This document shows, piece by piece, positions 54,311 to 64,000 of a stretch of 64,000 nucleotides of DNA. The number at the start of each line of letters is the position of its first letter. Position 1 is the stretch's first letter. The notes under the pieces were generated by a model. The model was not told the DNA's origin and did not search any database. It saw only the letters and a program-made list of their open reading frames with translations. The position numbers and the translations under genes are program-made. Source of the DNA: Megascapheus bottae (Eukaryota > Chordata > Mammalia > Rodentia > Geomyidae); NCBI GenBank assembly GCA_024803745.1, contig JANJXV010000196.1, positions 1,748,501-1,812,500 on the forward strand. The letters are read 5' to 3'.

Positions 54311-55355
54311 CTGCGCGGCCGCCTCTCCTCCCCAGCCTCTGCCTCCACCAGGCCTTGGTTCCTCCACGGCGGGGACTCATTCCGCAGGCCCTGCCGTCTT
54401 CCTCGGGTGGAGAGAGGCGGCAGAGCCAGCTCTACCTAGAGTGAGACGGCAGCGCATCGCTGCACCAGCTGAGAGCATCTCGGCCAGCCTGCGTCTCTCC
54501 CTCCACACTGAGGGCGCGGGCTGTCATACGGCCAGCGAGGGCTGCGAGGGCCAGGCCGCGGGCTGCAGGGGTGTGAGTGCTGGCCAGGGGCTGCTCCTTC
54601 AGGCCAGCCTGGATGGAGCAGGGGTCCATGAGCAACGGGGCCGAGGTGCTGGTGCCAGTGGAGAGACTGAGAGCTCCATTCTCCTCCAGCGCCCAAGAGC
54701 ACTGACCTGTGAAGGAGGCTGCCCTCTGAACCCAGGTCCTGAGCAGGGCTGGACACCGGGGACAGGGAGACCACACGTCTGCACACCGCCATTCATCCCG
54801 TGCTGACCGCACTCCACACTGATAGAGCAGCAGCTGCTAGGGATTTTTACTTTCTGTGCATGCCACTTTTAAGGGTTTTATTTTGTTCCTTGTAAAGAAT
54901 GGGAATAACCGGGAACTTCCCGAGAACCAAGAGGGCCAGTGTTGAGCCCCCCACCCCCCAGCACAGACAGGGCCTCACCCACCAGCGGCTCCAGCCTGTC
55001 GGCGAGGGCCCTGAGTCCTGCTTCCTGCCCTGTGGTACTCACAGCTGCATACTCGGGGTGCACAGCCCTGGCCCCTCCCTGGGGCAGAGTGTGAGCCCAG
55101 AGCCCTCTGGGCACCTGGCCCAGGGCGGGGTCAGGCGGTGTCTGTACAGAGCATTCCCAAATGAATTGGTTTGCCATCCAGTAGAGCCATGAAGGATTTG
55201 GAGAAGGCAACTTCTGGTACCAGGCCCCTCCTCAGGGATCCCGAGCATAGGCCAGACCTGGCTGGTACCCCATCCTCTCTCCACGGGTGTGGGGAGGCCG
55301 TGCCATGCAGGACTGTACCCACCGGCGCGGAACTGACCCGGTTCTCCTCTTCCAG
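54311..55355. other. TSPEAR intron 7 (GC-AG intron)
   Basis: About 1.05 kb without recognisable repeats or extra exons. Confidence 0.5.
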
Positions 55356-55542
55356 ATCTTCCTGGCTGTGGCTAATTTCGGACCCAATGAAAAGGGCCAG
55401 GAGTTCTCGGTGATTTACAAATGGAGCCCCAGAAAGCAGAAGTTCATCCTGTACCAGAGGATCGCCACCCACAGCGCCCGAGACTGGGAGGCCTTCCAGG
55501 TGGATGGGGAGCACTTCCTGGCCGTGGCCAACCACCGGGAAG
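55356..55542 (+). CDS. TSPEAR: TSPEAR exon 8 (EAR repeats 2-3)
   Basis: Acceptor ctcctcttccag, donor gtaggg. It encodes [36 protein letters not shown], then [20 protein letters not shown] and ANHRE plus one base. This finishes EAR repeat 2 and starts repeat 3, each with the DWE.F and FLAVAN signature. Confidence 0.95.
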
Positions 55543-55693
55543 GTAGGGCAGGCCTGGCCTGGACCCGGAAGGCAGCGGTGGAGGGTGGAGGATGGCCACG
55601 GCAGGTGAACTCTTCCCTCCTGGAAAGTAGTGCCAGCCTCCTGAGCGCGTGCCTGAGATCCCAGCACTCACAGGGCTGAGGCCAACCTGAGAG

Positions 55694-55802
55694 TCAAGAA
55701 GGAAGGAAGAGGAAGGAAAGGAGAAAGAAGAGAAGGAGGGAGGGAGGAAGGAAGAGGGATGAAGGAAGAAGGAAAGGAGAGAGGGAAGAAGAAAGGAAAA
55801 TG
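55694..55802. repeat. Purine-rich GGAA-type tract
   Basis: About 110 bases nearly all A/G, after a SINE-like remnant (gagatcccagcactcacagg, gggctgaggcc). Confidence 0.85.
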
Positions 55803-55954
55803 GGGGCGGGGGAGGGTGTTGCCTGGCCATTTCTAGGAGTCCAACATTTAGACATCAGGGTGCACACACTCACTCCTGCACACCTGCCCTGGTCAGGGAC
55901 CTGCAGGGTCTGTGTGGTTCCTGTGCTCTGGAGACACCAGAGTCCTCCTCCTCA

Positions 55955-56683
55955 GTGCTCCCTGATAGTCCTCAGTGCTCCCAGACTCACAGTCCTCCTG
56001 CTCAGTGCTCCCTGACAGTCCTCCTGCTCAGTGCTCCCAGACTGACAGTCCTCCTCCTCAGTGCTCTCAGAATGACAGTCCTCCTGCTCAGTGCTCCCTG
56101 ACAGTCCTCCTCCTCCTCAGTGCTCTCAGAATGACAGTCCTCCTGCTCAGTGCTCCCAGACTGACAGTCCTCCTCCTCAGTGCTCTCAGAATGACAGTCC
56201 TCCTGCTCAGTGCTCCCTGACAGTCCTCCTCCTCCTCAGTGCTCTCAGAATGACAGTCCTCCTGCTCAGTGCTCCCAGACTGACAGTCCTCCTCCTCAGT
56301 GCTCTCAGAATGACAGTCCTCCTGCTCAGTGCTCCCAGACTGACAGTCCTCCTCCTCAGAGCTCTCAGAATGACAGTCCTCCTGCTCAGTGCTCCCAGAC
56401 TGACAGTCCTCCTCCTCAGTGCTCTCAGAATGACAGTCCTCCTGCTCAGTGCTCCCAGACTGACAGTCCTCCTCCTCAGTGCTCTCAGAATGACAGTCCT
56501 CCTGCTCAGTGCTCCCTGACAGTCCTCCTCCTCCTCAGTGCTCCCAGAATGACAGTCCTCCTGCTCAGTGCTCCCAGACTGACAGTCCTCCTCCTCAGTG
56601 CTCTCAGAATGACAGTCCTCCTGCTCAGTGCTCTCAGAATGACAGTCCTCCTCCTCAGTGCTCCCAGACTGACAGTCCTCCCT
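55955..56683. repeat. Minisatellite, 30/60-bp CTCAGTGCTCCCAGACTGACAG-type unit
   Basis: About 24 copies of a 30-bp unit, alternating CCCAGACTGACAGTCCTCCTC and TCTCAGAATGACAGTCCTCCTG-type forms as a 60-bp dimer, with shorter CCCTGACAG units. In TSPEAR intron 8, ending about 85 bp before exon 9. Confidence 0.96.
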
Positions 56684-56769
56684 TCAGGGTGCTCTTTGGG
56701 CAGCTGTGGGCCCCCGTGAGCTCTTCCCCTGGGGACATGTCCCCACCCTGACACGGAGCCCGGTTCCAG

Positions 56770-56999
56770 GTGACAACCACAACATCGACAGTGTGATCTA
56801 CAAGTGGAGCCCCAGCGCCCGGCTCTTCGAGGCCAACCAGACCATCGCCACGTCGGGCGCGTACGACTGGGAGTTCTTCACGGTGGGGCCCTACTCCTTC
56901 CTGGCGGTCGCCAACACCTTCAATGGCACCTCCACCCGGCTGCTCTCGCACCTCTACATCTGGCTGGTGGGCGCCTTCCGGCTCTTCCAGTCCTTCCCG
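56770..56999 (+). CDS. TSPEAR: TSPEAR exon 9 (EAR repeats 3-4)
   Basis: Acceptor cggttccag, donor gtaaga. GT completes Gly, then [20 protein letters not shown] closes repeat 3; [20 protein letters not shown] and NTFNGTS to FRLFQSFP form repeat 4. NQT and NGT are potential N-glycosylation sites. Its acceptor is only about 85 bp after a 30-bp minisatellite. Confidence 0.95.
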
Positions 57000-59454
57000 G
57001 TAAGACCCGGGCGCTCCCGCAGACACCTCGTGCGGGCAGTGCACCCCAGAGCGTCCTTGGAGACGGGAGCTGGGACCTGGACCCTCGACCTGGGACCCAG
57101 TGCTCACGCCTCCACCAGACACGGCTCTGGAGTGGGGATGAGGTGGGAGGTGGGGACTCGTGATGAGGTGGCCACCGGAGGGAGGGAGGGAAGGAGGGAG
57201 GGAGAACCGGCGGAGACCAGGGCCGTGAAGCGCGGGAGGCCCCCTGCCTGCCCGCTCTGCAGTCGGGAATTGTGGCTGAAGTGTTGAAAGGTCATGACCA
57301 AGGCCACAGCAGACGCCTGGTGGGCAGGGACTGCCTGCCCAGTGTGCCTGTGCACACACGTGCGTGTTCATGTGCCGTGCACACACTAACACACCCTGCA
57401 TGCATGGCCACGTCTGTACGCACTTCCATCACTCCATGACTGCAGAAGACCCGGGCGGGCAGACGCGGTGGGCAGCTGTAAGGGGGCAGTCAGGGGAGAC
57501 CCTCGGGGGTCAGCAGCCATGTCTGCCCTGGGCCTGGAGTGTGCAGGCCTGGGGACCTGGGGCCTCTCTAGGGTCAGGTGAGAGCACAGAGGGGCCCCAG
57601 GACCTGGCGGGGACAGGCTGAACTTGCCACTCCAGGAGCTCACCCAGCCCCCACTCCTGCCCGCCCACAGGGCTCACAGTGGTGGCAGGGCCCTCCCAGC
57701 CCTGGGGGCCGCTGGCCTTCCCCCCCCCCCCGGTACACTGCCTCTCCCTCCCCCCGGCACCGAGACCACACCGCGTCCTTCTTCTCTGCCCACTGACGCC
57801 AAAGCTCAAGGGCCTCTCAGCCCGAGCCCCTCCGTGATTGCGCTGTGATTGTGGGGGCTGCCTTGCCTGTTGGGCCCAGGCACACCCAAGCCTGTCAGGG
57901 CCTGTGCCGTGCCCGGCAGCGGGCTGAAGCAGGGAAGGGCAGGGGCCTGGCGCCCTCGCCGGTACCAGGCAGGGTTGGGCAGAACGGTTTAAGAGGTGAG
58001 CATGCCTCCCTACTTCACTGGGCTCCAAGAGTGGCCCCCTAGCCCGGCCCGGCACCCACGCCCCTGCTGCAGGCCGCCCCAAGAGGGGGCTTCAGACACA
58101 GCCTGTGACTGCAAGGGACGCCCCATGTGGTCTCTGCCAGCCTCCAGCCAGACAGGGTGCAGAGTGCAGAGTGCCTGGACCCATTTAAGCTCCAGCAGCA
58201 GAAATAATGATTGTTTTCATGAAAGTCGTCTCCCAAGTGGGGCGTGGGAGATCATTTGTCGCCGTCCTGACCCTGGCCGGGTACGGGGAGCCAAAGAGGG
58301 GCTGGACACGCCAGTAGAGACAGCCGCAGCCGGCGCAGTGCCTTTTCCTCACCATGGACCGGGCCTCCCCGCACTCCAGAGACCCAGGGCTCAGCCTTGA
58401 GCCCGAGGTGGCTCTCCCCGCCCTCGTGCCCCGTTCTTCCAGAGCCTCTGCCGTCCACGGGAGATGACCACACCTCCCAAGCTGTGCCAGGCCCCTCTTA
58501 CCAACCCCCTTTCCACCTGCCTGTGCCAAGGCTGCTGCCACCGGGCTCCTGCCCTCCTTTCCTACCTGCTCGATGCCTATGAGGTCTCAGCTCTCACAGC
58601 CTGGCAGCCCGGTTCCCACATGCAGGCCCCCAGCCTGGGCTCAGGGCCAGAAGAGTCCCTCCCCCACCACTGGGGCACAGCCCCAGCGCCTCCCCCGATC
58701 TGGGAGCCTCTCCCGGAGAATGCAGCCCCTGCACACAGTGAGGCCGTACTGGGAAGGAAGCAACCTGGGGGCTTGAACTGTGGACGTGCAGGTGTGTCCT
58801 GTGCATGCTTGTGATGTATCTACACATATGAACGTTCGTGTGTATGGGCCTGTGCAGCATGTGTGCAGGCAGCTGTGTGCATGCAGGCGCTGCGTATGTG
58901 CGCTTGTGTGCATGTACACGTGAGCACACAGGTGCCAGCATGCAGGTAGATGCACACGTGTGTGCCATGTGGAGGCTCACTGACTTGGCGGGGAGTGATG
59001 TCCCAGCCTACAGCTGCTGTCCATGTCACAGCCCACAGACTTGGGGTCCAGTGCCACGCTCTGTGAAGAGGCCACAAGCACATGGCACTGAAGATCCTGC
59101 AGGCGTGGAGGGCCCCAGAGCACTGGGCATTGGGGGCTGGTCCTACAAGGGCCGGAATGGCAGCCTGGGGGAAGGAGGGTGGTCTCAGAGGGCTGAGCCT
59201 GCAGCCCTGGGGGAAGGAGGGTGGTCTCAGAGGGCTGAGCCTGCAGCCCTGGGCCTGGTCCACAGGAGTCATGTTCCTTAGGCTAAACTCGCCCTGTGTC
59301 CATGATCCTGGAGCTGATCGTGAGGCTGTTCGGGCTTTGGGGCTGTGTTCAGAGACCTTGGGTGGTGGCAGTCCTGCTTTCTGCCCTGGTCCTGGGCTCC
59401 AGTGGGCAGCGGCTCCCTCTGCTGCTCACAGGGAGAAAGAGCCAGCCCCACGTC
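57000..59454. other. TSPEAR intron 9
   Basis: Includes a GGGA purine stretch (57176-57205), a TG/CA-rich region at 58800-58980, and a 42-bp tandem duplication at 59165-59250 (GGGGGAAGGAGGGTGGTCTC...). No further exon seen. Confidence 0.45.
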
Positions 59455-59572
59455 TGGTTTTCTGTGGTTAATTGGAGTGTCTTTAGTGCCCAGGCTGGCT
59501 TGGATCTGCAATCCTCAGATCTCAGCCTCCTGAGTAGCTAAGATGACAGGCGTGAGCCACCACGCCCGGCTT
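59455..59572 (-). mobile_element. B1/7SL-like SINE fragment, reverse
   Basis: gtggttaattggagtgtctt, ccaggctggcttggatctgc, cctgagtagctaagatgaca, gtgagccaccacgcccggc. Confidence 0.8.
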
Positions 59573-59902
59573 CGTTCTGCCGTCTTATCTGGAAGTCACT
59601 GTCTTCCCTTCATTCTGAAAGGTGCACTCGGGCTGTGCCTGTGCAGAGGCGCAGGAACACACTGGGGGGGGGGGGGGCTCCCTGGGTGTCTGAGGCTGTT
59701 TCCTGGAGCTCGGCACCCGGCAGGGCAGCTCCCCCGGTGCTGCCTGGCCTGGCTGTGCCTGGACCTCTGGGGCAGAGGAGAAGCACAGCTGCTGTGGCCC
59801 CCCAGGCCCGCAGCTCTCCTGCAGAGGGGTGAGGGCTCCGGGCCGGTGGGCAGGGCCGTGGGTGGTGGGAGTCCGCGCTGCCCCCCTGCCTCTCTGTCCT
59901 AG

Positions 59903-60090
59903 ACGTTTGGAGCTGCGGACTGGGAGGTCCTGCGCATTGGGGACAGGGTGTTCCTGGCAGTGGCCAACAGCCACAGCTACGACGTGGCCACGCAGGTTCA
60001 GAACCACTCCTACGTGCTCAGCTCCGCCATCTACGAGCTGAACGTCACCGCCCAGACCTTCGTCAAGTTTCAGGACATTTCCACCTGCAG
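59903..60090 (+). CDS. TSPEAR: TSPEAR exon 10 (EAR repeat 5)
   Basis: Acceptor ctctctgtcctag, donor CAG|gtacca (a weak +4 to +6). It starts in phase 0 with [20 protein letters not shown] and continues [26 protein letters not shown] and KFQDISTC, leaving two bases. This repeat has the longer insert typical of TSPEAR repeat 5. Confidence 0.95.
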
Positions 60091-60254
60091 GTACCAGGAG
60101 GACGGTGCAGGAGGGAGGGCGGAGGGGGAGGGAGGCTGGAGCGGGTCTCCGTGGGCCTCCTGTGGGCCTCCCAACCCTTTCCATTCACTCCTGGCCTCTC
60201 CTGAACCATCCCACGCTCATATTCTCAGGGTGGATCTCAGGTCAAAAAGGAGAA

Positions 60255-60465
60255 ATAGGGGCCAGGAGTTTGGCCTAGTGGTTGAGTGCTTGCCTAGCAT
60301 GCACGATGACCCAGGTTTCCTTGGTACCACATACATAGAAAAAAGCCGGAAGTGGTGCTGAGGCTCAAGTGGTAGAGCTCTAGCCTTGAGAAAGTCCAAG
60401 GACAGTGCTCAGGCCCTGAGCTCAAGCCAGGACTGGCCAAAAAAAAAAAAAAAAAAAAAAAAAAG
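60255..60465 (+). mobile_element. tRNA/ID-derived dimeric SINE with poly(A) tail
   Basis: ggccaggagtttggcctagt, gtggttgagtgcttgcctag, second unit ctcaagtggtagagctctag, then a run of about 28 A. The pure tail suggests a fairly young insertion. Confidence 0.88.
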
Positions 60466-60886
<421 letters not shown>

Positions 60887-61085
60887 TAAAGGACCCGTCC
60901 TCCTGTCCTCGGGCGCCCTTGGCGCTGGCCTTCCCTGGCAGGGGAGGGCATCACTGGCTCAGAGCCAGGCCAGGCCCTGTGGTCAGGACAGGTCGGGCCT
61001 GTGGGAGGCGGAGTGGCCACGCCCCTCCTCTTGTGTCTTCCCAGGCTTTGTCAAGTGTTTTAAGCATCTCACCTAGGGAGGGAGG

Positions 61086-61087
<2 letters not shown>

Positions 61088-61130
<43 letters not shown>
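61088..61130. repeat. (TG)21 microsatellite
   Basis: Uninterrupted TG run. Confidence 0.97.
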
Positions 61131-61133
<3 letters not shown>

Positions 61134-62166
61134 AACCACCTGACCAAATTACCTACCCATTCTAGCCTTTTTGCTGAAGAGCTTCAAGGGACCTAAAAGC
61201 GTAGTGATTTCAGAGAATGAAGACAGCTTTGCCCTCTGGTCTCTAAAGATTATATTGCATAACTGTTCTTTGTTTGCTTGCTTCATTTCGATTGTTTGTC
61301 TTGTGGTCCTGACTCAGGGCCCCATACGCTGTCAGCTCTTTGTACCCTAGGTTAGGTTTTAATACCATCTAGAGATTGTGCCCGGGGCTGGCCTTGGACT
61401 GTGGTCCTCCCGTCTCTGCCGGCAGAGTAGCGGGGCCTGCAGGTGTGTAGCGCTGTGCCTGGTTCCTTTCTTCATTTTCTTAATTAGCTACAAGTTGCAA
61501 AGCAGACTTGGCCAGCAGTGCTGCTCTGCTCTGAGGTGGTCCCCGTGCCCCCCGGTCTGCAGGGCAGGCCTTCCCCAGGCCTCAGCCCCTCACTGTGCTG
61601 TCATCCCCGGTGGTGTCTCGGTGAATGTGCGGATAGAAGCTTGCCGCATGGTGACTTCTGTCGGGGGATGTCCCATCCCCTTGGAGCCGATCGTGCATGA
61701 TTATTCTACGTGTGTAAGAGTTTCTCAGCAGGAAATGAAGCTGTCTGTGGTGCCCTGGGGACTTTCCCGACCTGCTGCCATAGCACAGCCTGCAGGTCGA
61801 GACAGCTGAGATGAGAGGTCTAACTGGTTCCTGTGACTGGGATACACTTGTTCACAAAGCCCCGCGGCCCTGGTGCCTTGCTGACAGCATCACAGACAGC
61901 GTCCTCAGTCTCTCCCCAAGTGAAATATTCTCCAGCTCCCTTCCCATAGTTTGGATCATGTCTTTCCTGGAAAAAAAAAGTTTTCTCTAGCTTCAAATCT
62001 ATCGCTATCCATCTTTCAACGTGATAAAAATAATTTCAAAATGCATGTGGGAGAATGCAGCTTTTAAATGACCAAAAAACCTTGGGAAAAGGACTGTGGA
62101 GGAGGAGGGGCCCGTCAGCCTCAGGTAAAGCCGGGGATCCCCATGTGAATACACAGATGGCAGCAC

Positions 62167-62262
62167 TGTATCCACCCCAAACCACAGAGGCCTGTATCCA
62201 CCCCAAACCACAGAGGCCTGTATCCACCCCAAACCACAGAGGCCTGTATCCACCCCAAACAC
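62167..62262. repeat. Short tandem repeat, 26-bp TGTATCCACCCCAAACCACA-GAGGCC
   Basis: Just under four copies, the first three almost identical, in TSPEAR intron 11. Confidence 0.95.
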
Positions 62263-62412
62263 AAAGGAAGCAGATAGGCGGGATGAAACAGCCCGGAAGA
62301 GCCAAGAATGGAGGATCATTTGATGTGGAAAAGGTTATATTTAAGTCAGTGAAAAAGGCTGCATTATTTAATAAAGTAACCTCATATAGATCACTAATTT
62401 TATACGGGTTAA

Positions 62413-62880
<468 letters not shown>

Positions 62881-64000
62881 CCGGCTCGGGTGCCACAGCA
62901 GCAGGGCCGCCCACCCTGACACACCACACGTGGCTGTGCAGAGGCCAGCCCGGTCACCCCAGGCCCCTGGCCCGCCAAGCCTCCCCCACAGTCCCTCTCC
63001 ATCTTACCTCCAAAGCCCCAGCCTTGGCCTCAGCCCTCCGTGCAGCGCAGATGTGTCACGACTATTTATTATGTTTTATCTATGTGCAAATATATTTATG
63101 TTACTCTTTACAAAAAGCACACTGCATCCTCATAGTTTCCTGGGGGCAGAGAAGCCTTTCTTACTGGCAGTGGCTTCTGCAGGCCTCAGTTTACACTGTG
63201 GGGACAGAGCTGGGTCACCTGTGGCACATAATCCCCCCCACCCGCCTTCAGTGAGAGCTTCTACAGCCCCCCTTCTCCTGCCGGTCACCTCGTCCCTGCA
63301 GCTCAGCTGTGCATGCAGAGAACTCAGCTTTCTTGGGGAGGGCTTACCCTCGGCCCCCTGTGTCCAAGGCCCCTGCCCTTTTCCTGCTCAGGGCTCAGGG
63401 CCTCGGTGTGGGGCTGGGACTCTCCAGGGCCCCTGCCTTAGGGCCCAGGGAAGGAAAGCTCCAGAGCGGGCTTCACGGATCAGAGCAAGTGGACCCGGCC
63501 CAGCAGGGGAACAGGGCAGGACTGCAGCCAGTGCCACCAGGACACCCAGGCCTGGTGTAAGGAATGCTGTGCTGTCTCCCACTCCACACACACAGACCCA
63601 TTCACACACTCACACTCATCTGTCAGGAGAAGACACACAGAACTAGAGGAGATCCCCCGGCCATGTGCTTCTGCTCAGCCACTCTCCCCACAGCGAGGCA
63701 GCGCGTTGGTTTGACCAAAAAAAAAAAAAAAGATGGATTTTTCCCACTGCCCCATCGGGCCCTCCTACAGCAGCCCCCACTTGCCTCTGCATCCTCCTCC
63801 CCAGACGCCTGTCTGCACCTGAGGCCTGAGGCCCGGCCTGGCCTTGCAGTGTCTGGGCCAGAGTGATTTACTGGATTTACTGCCCCAGGACAGTGGGCCA
63901 AGACCCCCAGATAAAAATACAAGTGACAAGATGGACAAGGAGCCTTTGGGCATCTGGGTACCTCAAGTGCCCAGCTGTGGGTCTGTTTGCCCTCTCTCCT
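62881..64000 (+). other. TSPEAR 3' UTR and downstream DNA
   Basis: No open gene is seen. An A/T-rich stretch at 63058-63120 includes AATATA (63088-63093), a possible variant poly(A) signal; no AATAAA follows. There is a 15-base A run at 63717-63731 that may mark a retroposed fragment. The rest shows nothing I recognise. Confidence 0.4.

Overview
The window is vertebrate nuclear DNA, clearly mammalian. It has spliced genes with GT/GC-AG introns, TATA boxes, Kozak starts, AATAAA signals, SINEs, LINE-1 remnants and many micro- and minisatellites. The SINEs are tRNA/ID-like units (with phrases such as 'cctagtggtagag' and 'gagttcaagcccca') and 7SL/B1-like units ('ctactcaggaggctgag'), alone or as dimers. 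This fits a rodent, and I lean to a castorimorph/heteromyid such as a kangaroo rat, but that is recall, not a measurement.

The backbone is one large plus-strand gene, TSPEAR (a secreted protein with a laminin-G/TSPN-like N-terminal domain followed by seven EAR/EPTP repeats). Eleven coding exons are visible, at 17086-17306, 41241-41479, 47639-47729, 48497-48653, 52984-53115, 54078-54304, 55356-55542, 56770-56999, 59903-60090, 60784-60885 and 62727-62880. Reading phase is kept at every junction and no internal stop is seen. The short signal-peptide exon 1 must lie upstream of base 1. The intron after 54304 uses a GC donor.

Nested in the first two TSPEAR introns of this window are eight intact, single-exon, cysteine-rich hair keratin-associated protein genes of the KRTAP10 family. 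In the intron before exon 2 they lie at 1473-2264 (-), 5753-6580 (-), 9413-10282 (+) and 14569-15498 (-). In the intron after exon 2 they lie at 20580-21278, 26041-26649, 31221-32060 and 37255-38097 (all +). Each has a TATA box about 80-100 bp before its ATG and a poly(A) signal downstream. The same nested arrangement is known for human chromosome 21q22.3. TSPEAR acts in hair-follicle and tooth development and KRTAP10 proteins cross-link hair keratin, so the locus is a hair/ectoderm unit.

The rest is repeats. From about 39.3 to 56.7 kb, roughly 60% of the DNA is minisatellite sitting in TSPEAR introns 2-8. This includes a 4.16-kb array filling almost all of intron 5, a 1.9-kb 18-bp array whose unit contains the nuclear-receptor element TCAAGGTCA, and a 0.5-kb array carrying about 20 CCAATGG (NF-Y type) motifs. 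These arrays produce many long spurious open frames. The most interesting signals are the transcription-factor-site arrays, the GC-AG intron, the concerted evolution and chimeric ends of the KRTAP10 copies, an inverted promoter duplication, and a long perfect inverted repeat at 11.1-11.3 kb.
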